Shown here in pieces: positions 43,561 to 55,449 of a DNA stretch of 64,000 bases. How positions within the stretch are numbered: position 1 is the first letter of the stretch; the number at the start of each line of letters is the position of its first letter. The translations under genes were made by a program, and so were the position numbers. This DNA comes from Daphnia carinata. Taxonomy: Eukaryota > Arthropoda > Branchiopoda > Diplostraca > Daphniidae. Below the pieces are notes generated by a model, which was given only the letters and a program-made list of their open reading frames with translations, was not told the origin of the DNA and made no database searches. The DNA lies in contig NC_081340.1 of assembly GCF_022539665.2 (NCBI RefSeq), forward strand, positions 2,914,001-2,978,000, given 5' to 3'.

Positions 43561-44282
43561 CTAGTGTCATGACATCCTACATTGTTTTCATGAAGATGTG
43601 CAGTACCTATTGGCAGCCTTGAAGCATTTTAGTTGCGTCGAAGAATTTCGTTCCTTGTCTGGTGAGTAGTTAATAATGTTCCCTATTTCTATTATCACCT
43701 TTTTTCTGAAGGATAATGCTTAAAACATTAATTTTATAACTTGGAGTATGAACTGTCCTTATAAAAATGGAAATTTTTCTTGTTAGTACTTCAAAGCAGT
43801 AACACCTGTGCTGAAAAACAGTTCACGAAGTATGATCATCTGTTCTTCTTAGTGATGAGGTGAGAAAGATTTTTAGAGTAAATTAAAGAGTCAATAAATT
43901 TCTTTTCTGCCTAAAAAGGCATTGAGGGAGCAAATTCGAGAAATGGGCAAAAAAGTTACTTTCATTGCAACCATCCCACATGAAAATGCTGCAGAGTTCA
44001 ATAATAAATAAAGCAAATGATTTCCTGTGGTCTGATCAATGTGCTAAATTCACTAGACATCTGTCATTTGTGTTAAACAATTCCTAATGAAGATTTTTAT
44101 TTTCTTCGGAATAATCTAGAACATGTTGATCTAAGGACATGATCCTCACCCACAGCAATTATCTCCACCAAATAGTTTCACCAAATGCGGTTGATTTGCA
44201 ATGAAGAAGTCTTTACAGTGAAAAAGGTTGAAAGGTAGTACAATATTACTTGTGCTATTAAATTAATACATGTTTTAGATTG

Positions 44283-46300
44283 CTGATGGATTGAACGGGC
44301 AGAAGAGGTTTGCAAAACCGAGCAGGATCCAAGTAACATCCGATTAGACGTTTCCAAATGCGGGACCGAAGGATCAAATTAATATATCCAAGTGTAAGCA
44401 GGCCTTGAATGGCAAACGAGTGCCTAATGGTTATGGAGATTGCAGTTTGTTTCACTTTAAGCGCCGTTCAAAAATCCTCGCTGACAAGAGAGTTGTTTCT
44501 AACATTATTATTCTGGACTGACGCCCACAGAACTAAGGTTCCATGCAAAGAGTGGTCGTGAGGATTTGGCGGATACTGCAGGTAAACTTTTACGTTTAGT
44601 GACCAAAACGATTATCATTATAATATGTTTTCAAAGGTACGTACAACGACTACTTGTTAAATCCTTGGAGTATCATCGTTGCAAATACGATTTGACTGGG
44701 GAAAATTCTGCCGGTAAGATGGTAAGTTAATTTATGGAGACCATTGTTTGGATCAACCAACATGAAAGCCAAAGATAACTGTAGATTTTCGAAGAGCTTT
44801 TAATCGTATTATAGCAATGCATGCAGATGAAGATCTGTTGGATCACACTACCACAATTTTTACAACAATTATGGAAACGATCCCTTTAAATCGCTTGGGG
44901 TCTACTTCAAACATAAACTGAGGTAATCCACTGCTTTTTGTCAGTTGATAAAGCATTTTAACGGTACTATTTGGCATCGGTTGAATTTTTCTGGAGGTTA
45001 AAGTCAAACAAGTATAGAAAGTACGGGAGCATTACAAAACTGAATGTCGGCCACCATTGACAGTGGAAACAATTTGGAGTGCATTACCGTAGGTAAACTA
45101 GTGGAGCTTTGCAAATTTTTTAAAGAGATGTATCACCGTATGAACCGGGTACAACAGCGTTAGATTTTGTCACAGCTAGTTACTTCAAATAATTCCCCTG
45201 GTATATTGCACATGTGACTATGTATTGTGCTTGGAAACGGCTGCCGGTGACCTTTGCGCCCAGAGCATTGGTGAACACGGCACTCACACGACGTAAAATA
45301 CGTTTTTCGCTGGTGCGTCATCAATGGGCATCATATAGTGAGTTCCTAGGTATGGAAGGAATTTTCGGCAATGATGAGATTTTTGACTTTGTATCCCGGC
45401 AATTTTCAGGATTAAGGAAATCTTTAACATCTCAAAGGCCACCAATACAGCTGTTAGCTGTAGCTCCTAATCTATGTCTTTGCGGAATATGCTCTACGAG
45501 TAAGCAAAGAAAAACCAATGCCCTGAGAACTAAACCTTGGTAACCATTTTCTTTCTGTTTTTTACTTCTGTCTTTTGTAGGTGACAAGATAGTTTGAAGT
45601 AGTATATCTGGCTGATGACCGTTTCAGTGTTGATTAAAATGGACGTGAACCGAATCCGCTTGCTGAAATCAGAAATGGCTGCAAATTCTGTACAGTCAAG
45701 GTAAATGTATCGTTTCTGGCATATGAAATTTAAACTATTTTTGTGTTTTAAGATTTTTTTTTGGGGGGAGGGGGGGGGTCATGCCTTTGCATGTAAACTA
45801 GAAAACAAAAGTTTGAACCAAGTCATTAATGAAAAAATAGTCACCGTCAAAACTGCTCCATCTGCAAAATCATCAATGTATCGATAGATGCAGTACCTCA
45901 AGGAACAGGGTTGTCATAAAGGTATTTAAACTTTTGTAACCAATAACGCATTTCAATTTGTTACTTCCCTTATGTTTGGGAAACTTTGGATGAGCTGCCT
46001 TAACGGGTTAACTAAAATGAAGGAGTACATTTTTATGTTTTCGCCCGTAACAGCATGCAATAGGTTCTTACAAAGTTCATGTACGTTTTCAGGTAATAGT
46101 AGTTTGAGAGAACGTCCTGCATTTATGCGATGCATTTTTTTGTGTCCAAGAGGACGAGGTCACTGATTTAAGTGATTGCGCCATTATGGGAGTACCAATC
46201 GCAATCCTAACCAGAGCTTTCAAGTTACTGCATAAAGCAGGGAACACCATTCTACCAAAACCAAGGCAATTTACTTTCGATGCCATCTGCCATCTGTCAG
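44283..46300 (+). pseudogene. POLR3A (RPC1) C-terminal half, unprocessed pseudogene, left arm
   Basis: Pieces collinear with Pol III RPC1 occur in this order: CKQALNGKRVPNGYGDCSLF, FHAKSGREDLADTA, YVQRLLVKSLEYHRCKYDLT, LETAAGDLCAQSIGEHGTHT then a stop and NTFFAGASSMGI (45210-45330), FRIKEIFNISKATNT (45407-45455), VYLADDRFSVD, VNRIRLLKSEM, SAKSSMY, LTKMKEYIFM and IMGVPIAILTRAFKLLHKAG (46185-46250). Intron-like gaps with GT/AG ends remain between pieces, so it came from genomic DNA, not from mRNA. In-frame stops and frameshifts rule out a functional protein. ASSM after the FAG motif and FKLLHK point to Pol III rather than Pol II. Confidence 0.8.
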
Positions 46301-47169
46301 GTACAAGTATAATGTTTTCATTTGCAATTAATATGCTTTTTCAGGAGCTCCTGACAGAATGTTTACGGAAATATCCAATTTGATTAATTTATGAATCATG
46401 TACGCTATATATATATATATAAAAAATATCTGCTAACTATGTTTTATGTTAATATAGATTAGTACTCGTACCGGAACTCAAAATGTGCCTGTTTGGAGTG
46501 AGACACGGAATAATTGTAAGGATTGGATGGAAGACGTGGAATTGCAATGCTGTATTCAGATTCCCCATACGGTATTTTATTTAAAAAAGTTGAAGTGCAT
46601 ATCTGGGCTCCCTTCCTTTCCGTAGCCCCGTTTCCCCTTGACTCGTAATAAGCCCGTAGGGGGTCATGCCCCTACTGTACGGTATATATAAAAATAACAT
46701 ATACCGAGGTTTGGATGGCTCTGGCCGGAAAGGGGACGTGGGGGTCCGCTTAGTCCGATGATGTGTTCACGGAGGGCGACGTGGCTACACACAAATCCGA
46801 ACTAAAGGTTAATCGCTCCAGTAAAAATGTTCCATATCTTCGGCTCTTCTTCCGGCTTCTCTTAGCCAATCACCGGGTAATCTCCCCGGTGGGTCAACAA
46901 GGCAGTGTCTCCCCCTGCCTGGGTTGACGGCAACTTTTGAAAGGGCTATTGTGCCTTTTTAAAGTTGCAAAATCATTTATATGTGCAGAGTAATGTTAAT
47001 ACAATTTATTTTTTTTTAACAAAAAAAGAAAAACTTCTGTTTAACTTTATTCTTACTGTGCGATTTTTTTTCATTGCTTTTTTTTTCACACAAGTAGCCA
47101 CAATACATGTATTATCCATGGTTATTGATACATAGCTGAGAGCCTAATTTGTTTTCAATTTTCACACGT

Positions 47170-47232
47170 TAAGGAATCGAACCCTAGATGTTTGGCATAC
47201 CGCGCCGATGCTCTACCAATGAGCCATGAATC
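47170..47232 (-). pseudogene. tRNA-like sequence in the palindrome core
   Basis: The A box TGGCTCATTGG and B box GGTTCGATTCC are intact. The anticodon loop lacks the invariant U33, so the anticodon assignment (GGU by position) is doubtful. It is in the same relative position as the tRNA-like sequence at 21981. Confidence 0.5.
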
Positions 47233-47357
47233 ATATAATGTTAAGTTGGCTTTTTTCTTGTCACTTACGGACTTACATTTACACTAATAAAACTGAAATA
47301 TAATGTTTCAATATTTTTTTCTACAGTTATTCTGCTTTATTTTTTGTATATCAATTG

Positions 47358-47417
47358 AGGTTTGAACACAGGATAACAGATATCGCAGCTAAACGCTCTA
47401 CCACAGAGCTATGGAAC
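47358..47417 (-). pseudogene. Second tRNA-like sequence in the core, weak
   Basis: The minus strand reads TAGCTCTGTGGTAGAGC, a good D arm, and a B-box-like GTGTTCAAACC. The anticodon arm does not fold well. Confidence 0.35.
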
Positions 47418-47517
47418 TTATGAAACAAGTAGACAGATAAACATATAGTTGTGCAAGACTGCACAAACAGCCTAGACGATAACATATGATATGCGATAAT
47501 AAAAATTTTATATATAT

Positions 47518-47583
47518 ATCTCGTGGCTCAATGTTAGAGCATCGGCGTTGCACGCTGAAAGTCTGGGGATCGGTTCCCAAACG
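47518..47583 (+). pseudogene. tRNA-Ala-like sequence (anticodon UGC), degenerate
   Basis: CTCGT at the 5' end pairs with ACGAG at the 3' end, the D arm is GCTC..GAGC with one G missing from its loop, and the anticodon arm is TCGGC-GTTGCAC-GCTGA with anticodon TGC and one G-T pair. The T arm is shifted from consensus. It is probably a relic. Confidence 0.5.
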
Positions 47584-48619
47584 AGTAAAATAAAAATCAA
47601 ATTCAAAATTACTTCAGAAAATATCCTGGTATTATTACACGTTGTTCCTTGAGTCTAAGTCAAAGAGTAATAAATAATAATTGAATACTTAAAGATAAAC
47701 CAATGGAAACAATGCTTACCATAAAAGGAGGCAAACACAATAAAAGGTGAATTGAGCAACCTAAATAGAAAAAAATTGATAAATGTAATGTGTGAACACA
47801 GCGGAAACAGGCAATGAAAGAAACAAATTATGCTAAAAATATGTTAAAAAAGCAATGAAAAAAAGCGTACAGTAAGAATAAAGTTAAACAGAAGTTTTTC
47901 TTTTTTTGTTAAAAAAAAATAAATTGTATTAACATTACTCTGCACATATAAATGATTTTGCAACTTTAAAAAGGCACAATAGCCCTTTCAAAAGTTGCCG
48001 TCAACCCAGGCAGGGGGAGACACTGCCTTGTTGACCCACCGGGGAGATTACCCGGTGATTGGCTAAGAGAAGCCGGAAGAAGAGCCGAAGATATGGAACA
48101 TTTTTACTGGAGCGATTAACCTTTAGTTCGGATTTGTGTGTAGCCACGTCGCCCTCCGTGAACACATCATCGGACTAAGCGGACCCCCACGTCCCCTTTC
48201 CGGCCAGAGCCCTCCAAACCTCGGTATATGTTATTTTTATATATACCGTACAGTAGGGGCATGACCCCCTACGGGCTTATTACGAGTCAAGGGGAAACGG
48301 GGCTACGGAAAGGAAGGGAGCCCAGATATGCACTTCAACTTTTTTAAATAAAATACCGTATGGGGAATCTGAATACAGCATTGCAATTCCACGTCTTCCA
48401 TCCAATCCTTACAATTATTCCGTGTCTCACTCCAAACAGGCACATTTTGAGTTCCGGTACGAGTACTAATCTATATTAACATAAAACATAGTTAGCAGAT
48501 AATTTTTTATATATATATATATAGCGTACATGATTCATAAATTAATCAAATTGGATATTTCCGTAAACATTCTGTCAGGAGCTCCTGAAAAAGCATATTA
48601 ATTGCAAATGAAAACATTA

Positions 48620-50640
48620 TACTTGTACCTGACAGATGGCAGATGGCATCGAAAGTAAATTGCCTTGGTTTTGGTAGAATGGTGTTCCCTGCTTTATGCA
48701 GTAACTTGAAAGCTCTGGTTAGGATTGCGATTGGTACTCCCATAATGGCGCAATCACTTAAATCAGTGACCTCGTCCTCTTGGACACAAAAAAATGCATC
48801 GCATAAATGCAGGACGTTCTCTCAAACTACTATTACCTGAAAACGTACATGAACTTTGTAAGAACCTATTGCATGCTGTTACGGGCGAAAACATAAAAAT
48901 GTACTCCTTCATTTTAGTTAACCCGTTAAGGCAGCTCATCCAAAGTTTCCCAAACATAAGGGAAGTAACAAATTGAAATGCGTTATTGGTTACAAAAGTT
49001 TAAATACCTTTATGACAACCCTGTTCCTTGAGGTACTGCATCTATCGATACATTGATGATTTTGCAGATGGAGCAGTTTTGACGGTGACTATTTTTTCAT
49101 TAATGACTTGGTTCAAACTTTTGTTTTCTAGTTTACATGCAAAGGCATGACCCCCCCCCTCCCCCAAAAAAAAATCTTAAAACACAAAAATAGTTTAAAT
49201 TTCATATGCCAGAAACGATACATTTACCTTGACTGTACAGAATTTGCAGCCATTTCTGATTTCAGCAAGCGGATTCGGTTCACGTCCATTTTAATCAACA
49301 CTGAAACGGTCATCAGCCAGATATACTACTTCAAACTATCTTGTCACCTACAAAAGACAGAAGTAAAAAACAGAAAGAAAATGGTTACCAAGGTTTAGTT
49401 CTCAGGGCATTGGTTTTTCTTTGCTTACTCGTAGAGCATATTCCGCAAAGACATAGATTAGGAGCTACAGCTAACAGCTGTATTGGTGGCCTTTGAGATG
49501 TTAAAGATTTCCTTAATCCTGAAAATTGCCGGGATACAAAGTCAAAAATCTCATCATTGCCGAAAATTCCTTCCATACCTAGGAACTCACTATATGATGC
49601 CCATTGATGACGCACCAGCGAAAAACGTATTTTACGTCGTGTGAGTGCCGTGTTCACCAATGCTCTGGGCGCAAAGGTCACCGGCAGCCGTTTCCAAGCA
49701 CAATACATAGTCACAGTGCAATATACCAGGGGAATTATTTGAAGTAACTAGCTGTGACAAAATCTAACGCTGTTGTACCCGGTTCATACGGTGATACATC
49801 TCTTTAAAAAATTTGCAAAGCTCCACTAGTTTACCTACGGTAATGCACTCCAAATTGTTTCCACTGTCAATGGTGGCCGACATTCAGTTTTGTAATGCTC
49901 CCGTACTTTCTATACTTGTTTGACTTTAACCTCCAGAAAAATTCAACCGATGCCAAATAGTACCGTTAAAATGCTTTATCAACTGACAAAAAGCAGTGGA
50001 TTACCTCAGTTTATGTTTGAAGTAGACCCCAAGCGATTTAAAGGGATCGTTTCCATAATTGTTGTAAAAATTGTGGTAGTGTGATCCAACAGATCTTCAT
50101 CTGCATGCATTGCTATAATACGATTAAAAGCTCTTCGAAAATCTACAGTTATCTTTGGCTTTCATGTTGGTTGATCCAAACAATGGTCTCCATAAATTAA
50201 CTTACCATCTTACCGGCAGAATTTTCCCCAGTCAAATCGTATTTGCAACGATGATACTCCAAGGATTTAACAAGTAGTCGTTGTACGTACCTTTGAAAAC
50301 ATATTATAATGATAATCGTTTTGGTCACTTAACGTAAAAGTTTTCCCACTCTTTGCAGTTTTTACTCTAGTGATCAGTGAAATCCTCATGACCACCCTTT
50401 GCATGTAAATTTAGTTCTGTGGGCGCCAGTCCAGAATAATAATGTAAGAAACAACTCTTTTGGCAGCGAGGATTTTAAAATGGCGCTGAAAGTGGAGCAA
50501 ACTGCGAACTTCATAACCATTAGGCGCTTGTTTGCCATTCAAGACCTGCTTACACTTGGATATATTAATTTAAGATCCTTTGGTCCCGCACTTAGAAATT
50601 TTTAATATTAAGTTACTTGGATCCTGTTCAGTTTTGCAAA
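48620..50640 (-). pseudogene. POLR3A (RPC1) C-terminal half, unprocessed pseudogene, right arm
   Basis: This is the inverted partner of the pseudogene at 44.3-46.3 kb and carries the same broken motifs. In the diverged outer part it keeps some ancestral residues the left arm has lost: RSLLHFQRHFKILAAK here against CSLFHFKRRSKILADK on the left, the former closer to the family's RSLPHF...AAKGFV. It likewise cannot encode a functional protein. Confidence 0.8.
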
Positions 50641-51699
50641 TCTCTCCTGCTTGGTCAACCCATCAGCAATTTAAAACATATTAATTTAATAGGAACACAC
50701 GTAATATTGTACCACCTTTTAAAATTTTCTACTGTAACAACTTCTTCATTGCAACGGGGAATGCAATGCAGATAAATCGCATTTGGCGCAGCCATTGTGT
50801 GAAGATAATTGTTGCGGGTGAGGATCATGTCCTTGAGATGAATGTTTTCGATTCTTCAGAAGAAACTGAAAATCTTCATTAGGAATTCTTTGAAAGAAAT
50901 GACATATGTCTGGTGGATTTAGCATGTTGATCAGACCACGGGAAATCATTTGCTCTATTATTTGTTGAACTCTGCAGCATTTTCATATGGGATAGGTGAA
51001 ACGAATAACTTTTTTGCCCATTTTTCGGATTTGCTTCCTCAATGCCTTTTTTATCAGAAAAGAAATTTATTGATTCTTTAATTTACTCCATAAATTGTTC
51101 TCACCTCGTCATTGAGAGGAAAAGATGACCATGTTTTATGAATTGTTTACAGCATAGTTATTACTGCCTTGAAATAACCAACAAGTGAAATTTAAGTTCC
51201 ACTCTACGTAATCAAAATGGCCTTTGGCATCTTCCACACCTCACCCCTAGAAGAACAAAAAACACATATAAGGCAGATGATCAATATTTATGAGATATAG
51301 TTGCACATTTGCCTGTCCAGCATTACATACTGCATGCATGTTCGGGATGAATCACAGTCGAACAAGTTGTGTGCTAAAACTTGCATGGGAACTTGATATT
51401 GCATTTGCTGAGGAACTTCGGTCAGGATGCAGATCCTTGCCCTAGATAGTTATCTATTAGAAGGATTTAAGCCATACCACTAAGATAAGTACACTGACGG
51501 CAACACATCCCTTTTTTTGGACACTTGCATTCTAGTCAGATAAGGACATAAGCATTCCATACTGCATCGGTCGTGAAAACAATCATAGTTGTACAGGTTT
51601 TGTTCTGCAATTACAATGCAGCACCTAGCATAACAAAATTAACAATTCAGGAATTGAAAGAAAAAAACTTTTGTGCTACAACATGCCTGCAAGAAAGTT

Positions 51700-51870
51700 T
51701 TAACACTTGTAACACAACACATTTTTACTCCATTTTTCCACCCATTGTTTAGTACAATGCATGCAACATCAATTTGATGTTACCTTGTTCAATGGATGGG
51801 AACCGAGCAAACTGCCCATAATTGAATTAATCCTGAAATGGAATTTGCCAGGGACAGAGATAGCAGGAAG
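51700..51870. mobile_element. Right terminal block of the large palindromic element
   Basis: A block centred on aacatcaatttgatgttacc (51767-51786), followed by about 80 conserved bases, is inverted relative to 41400-41500. It marks the right end of the large element. The sequence becomes unrelated after about 51865. Confidence 0.65.
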
Positions 51871-53204
51871 CGGCGGACCACGTTTACGCCAGGAAGACGA
51901 TCACGTCGTAATACTACTTATACGTGTATATGAATGCCAAAAATAAATAATGACAAACCTACATTAGCTTTAACTTATTTTCCGCCCACAACTGGAATAA
52001 CACCCAGCCAATGCATGAACGCATTAGTGCCAATATTGGCCGCAAGGTGATATGGAGGATTCTTGCATGTCATTAACGATGCGTGATGCCACGCCCTAAT
52101 TCGTGAGTGCTACATAATAATTGAAAATTTTAAACAGTTGCTTAAATTTTTTGTTTTATTATTACCTTGGATATTGTTTATCACGATTTTCTTGATACAG
52201 TTCATTTATTACATTGTACAATAGTTTCGACGAATTTAAATGGGAGTTGTTTTATACCGGAAAATGGCCGCTTGTGTTATCAACATGGTTTGGAGTCGTC
52301 ATTCACGGTATATAATAGTTGCGTGAACATCTTAACGTAGCGGCACTTGAACAATGACTGGTTATGGCACCCTTCCAATGTTGGGAACTAGTACCAAGAG
52401 TCTGTAAGCAATTACAACTCGAAACGTCAAGCGTTGGTATGGGATTGGCCCCCCATTCCAATGCAAAACTGAATAGGGATGTAAGAGCTCTCAGCTGATG
52501 TCACGATGGATTGAATCAATAGCTGTACTATACGATTCAGTCCATCCGGGCAGTTCTGGAGGTTACTAGTATGTCAATCAAGTGCTTAGCGCAAACATTT
52601 TTGCTATTTTTTCAATAATTAAAATCAAAACTGACAAACCAAAACTCCTATCTCTGCCGAATATTTAAGCATTTCCTTAACATAGAAATAATCTAAGGGC
52701 GAAATTAGGAAATAGCCATTAGCTGTGTAAATGCAAACTGGAAAAAAATTTACATTTCATTTTGCGATTCAATTTAATAGCGAAAGATAAATACATTTTA
52801 AACACAACAACTTAATAATGCTTGTGGACTAACGCAATGAATAAATGGGACTTTGTGCTAAGCGACTGTATAAATAATTCATTGCATTTATACGAAGAAC
52901 CATGATATATTTCCCACAAATGTCACAGTGCATAATTCTGTTCAGAAATTACGATGTTGTACGAACACTAATTGAAATCGCCTTCATCCTCTTTATGTAA
53001 TAAAAACTAAAGACAAGTAGATTGAGTAACAACATAATAGCTGTATTCAATATTTCAGTTAATAAACCACATGCGTATGGGGCGACTAGTTATTGCATAA
53101 ATACAATGCAGGGAAATACTCATTTTGGAACGAGGACAGCAAATAATAAAACAAGATCTAATTATTTTTAACTATTGAGCTTGACGGACAACGTATTTTT
53201 ACGA
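51871..53204. other. Downstream flank of the Tyr-rich gene, copy A of a duplicated block
   Basis: No gene is seen. From about 52000 to 53200 it is colinear with 55450-56620 (for instance gcgtgatgccacgccctaat in both), showing that the duplication included the gene's 3' flank. Confidence 0.7.
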
Positions 53205-54722
53205 TTAATAATACTTAGGACGCTCAGTGTAATAGCTTGGTGCAGCATACGGTGTGGTGTAGTACTCGGGGGCCTTTGTAGTATGGTATTGGGGAGCCTC
53301 AGTGTAGTAAGATGGAGCTGCGTAAGTTGTGGTGTAGTATTCTGCTTTCTTGGTGTAGTACTCCGAGGCTTTCGTCGTGTAGTATTGCGGAGCCTCGGTG
53401 TAATAAGCCGGGGCAGCGTAGGTAGTGGTGTAGTACTTGGGGGTCTCGGAATAGTAGCTCGGAGCAGCGTACGTTTTGGTGTAGTATTCAGGAGCCTTTG
53501 TGGTGTAGTATTGCGGAGCCTCAGTCTGGTAATACTTGGGAGCTGCAGTGTAGTAAGCCGGGGCAGTGTACGTTGTGGTGTAGTATTCAGCCTTCTGTAT
53601 GTAATCCTCCGGGGCTTTAGTCGTGTAGTATTCAGGAGCCTTTGTGGTGTAGTATTCAGGAGCTTCCGTGTAGTAAACTGGAGCAGCATACGTTATGGTG
53701 TATTGTGGCGCCTCAGTCTGGTAGTAGCTTGGGGCTGAATAATACTTGATAGCTTCGGTGTAGTAAACCGGGGCGGCGTATGTTGTGGTGTAGTACATGG
53801 GAGGCTCGGTATAGTAGCTTGGCGAAGCATATGTTGTGTACTCTGGAGTCTTTGTAGTGTAGTATTGCGGAGCCTCACTATAATAGGCCGGAGCAGCGTA
53901 AGTGGTGGTATAGTATTCAGCAGCCTTCGTGGTGTAGTATTGAGGAGCCTCTGTGTAGTAAGACGGGCCAGCATAAGTTGTGGTGTAGTACGTAGGTTCC
54001 ACGTAGTACGAAGGAGCAGCCGTTGTGTAGTAACTTGGTGCAGCGTAGGATTTGGGGGCTTCAGCGTAGTATGTCGGCTCAGCGTAGTAAGACGGGGTAG
54101 CTGTTGTGTGGTATGTTGGAGCCACGTAGTACTTGGGCGCCTCTGTCGTGGTGTAGTACGACACAGTCGTTGTGTAGCTCGGCGCAGGGTAATATTTCGT
54201 GGCCTCAGTGTAATAAGACGGAGAAACGTACGTTGTGGTGTAATACTCAGGGGCCTTTGTGGTATAGTAGGCCGGAGCTGCATAGGTCGTGGTGTAGTAC
54301 TCGGGCTCCTTTGTTGTGTAGTATGTTGGAGCTGCATAGGTCATGGTGTAGTACTCGGGAGCCTTAGTGGTGTAGTAGTTAAGAGCAGCATGTGTTGTGG
54401 TATAGTACTCGGGCGCCTTTGTGGTGTAGTAAGAGGCGGCTGCATACGTCGTGGTGTAGTAAGACGCCGGAGTGGTGTAGTATGCAGAAGAAGACGAGCC
54501 CATTGGTCCACCCATGACCTGTCCAGCCATCAGGGAGACAACGGCCAACAGCAGCATCGCGCCGTAGTTACCTGACACAAAGATAATGCATTCACATAAA
54601 TCTCACGATCCAATTGAATACAGCGCAAATACACACGTTACAATATTACAATTGATCGATACCAAAACTAATCAAAGGTGTAATTCTTTCGACTATAGTA
54701 AATGCAACGTTAAATTACCCAT
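53205..54722 (-). CDS. Secreted tyrosine/threonine-rich repeat protein
   Basis: Exon 1 is 54722-54719 (ATGG only) and exon 2 is 54571-53205, giving about 456 residues. The protein starts MGNYGAMLLLAVVSLMAGQV, a clean signal peptide. The rest is about 18 imperfect repeats of 20-25 residues built from PEYYTTTYAAPSYYTEAPQ and TTKA, with almost nothing but Tyr, Thr, Ala, Pro, Lys and Glu and no Cys. Such YY-rich extracellular proteins can be cross-linked by dityrosine or catechol oxidation, so a cuticle, egg-case or adhesive role is plausible, but I recognise no named family. A TATA box and initiator lie at the right distance upstream. A decayed paralogue is next door at 56.6-57.4 kb. Confidence 0.85.
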
Positions 54723-54806
54723 AATTACAAAGCTGAATAACACGATGAGAAGTAAACACGATCGAAATTATAGTAGTGCTGTTGCTGTGTCAAAGTAGTG
54801 GACTAC

Positions 54807-54841
54807 ACTGAATCAAACTATTTTTGCCCTCTCATTTTATA
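54807..54841 (-). promoter_or_regulatory. Core promoter of the Tyr-rich gene: TATA box and initiator
   Basis: TATAAAA (54841-54835) is followed 30 bases later by the arthropod initiator TCAGT (54811-54807). The predicted mRNA start is at about 54809, giving a leader of about 87 bases before the ATGG exon. Confidence 0.75.
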
Positions 54842-55449
54842 TGCGTCCAAACTCACCCTGTTTCGCTTCATTAGCCCTGCGGTTATGACACGCGCATCTG
54901 ACAGGTAGTGACGCAACAGCAATATTCTTACCCCACCTTACGGTTTGGCGTTTTTGTTGCTAAGACACACGCGTTGAAGGGGCGTATTGTTCGTGAATTA
55001 ACAATGTATGCTTATTCTATACGTAATACAATAAAAACGTCAACATTCATTTCTCGTTAATGCATTATGCACAAAAGAAGTGTAAATATTTTGTTCCAAC
55101 AGAATTATCTTTAAAACAAGTTGAACGCTTATTTCATTAAATCCGTGTTTCTAAATGTGTTGTATCACTGATTCATTCCTATGATTTTCCTGACCACGAG
55201 GAAACCACAAATGGATGTGATTTGTGTAACGACTAATGAATGATGTAATCTTTTCTTTTTCGTAGTCAGTCATAAAAAGAAAAGCGTCTTACGTACTTCC
55301 TCAGACATACTGTAAATCATTTGAAAGATTCACGTTTCATCGTTCCAGATGCAGATTGAGGAACTCTTGTAGTGCAGGAGAAAAACGAAAGAAAAGCGGA
55401 AGAATGTCACATATAGAACCCAATCTTATACGCATAAGCAAAAAGGTAA
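54842..55449. other. Spacer between the duplicated Tyr-rich units
   Basis: Upstream region of the intact gene; no coding signal or recognised repeat. Confidence 0.5.

Larger units (their letters stand above)
43560..51260. repeat. Giant palindrome with 3.5-kb arms and a 0.75-kb core
   Basis: The arms are about 43560-47092 and 47840-51260, centred near 47464. From about 44600 to 47090 the arms are nearly identical; for example the chance ORFs at 45214-45543 and 49385-49714 translate identically. Outside 44600/50330 identity falls abruptly to roughly 85% or less by eye. The inner end of each arm is the module also forming the arms of the palindrome at 21.4-22.9 kb. The arms carry POLR3A pseudogenes and the core tRNA-like sequences. 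No transposition enzyme is seen. Confidence 0.9.

Noticed and set aside
45214-45543. A 109-residue ORF, identical in both arms of the giant palindrome (also 49385-49714), looked like a conserved protein.
   Set aside because: The POLR3A similarity over the same bases is in a different frame (LETAAGDLCAQSIGEH...). The ORF is a shadow and its identity only reflects the identical arms.
53693-54575. Long Arg/Thr-rich and Val/Arg/Ser-rich ORFs (minus frame 2 and plus strand) over the Tyr-rich gene.
   Set aside because: They are alternative readings of the YYTT codon repeat. Only the chosen frame has a signal peptide, a splice-consistent start and matching promoter.
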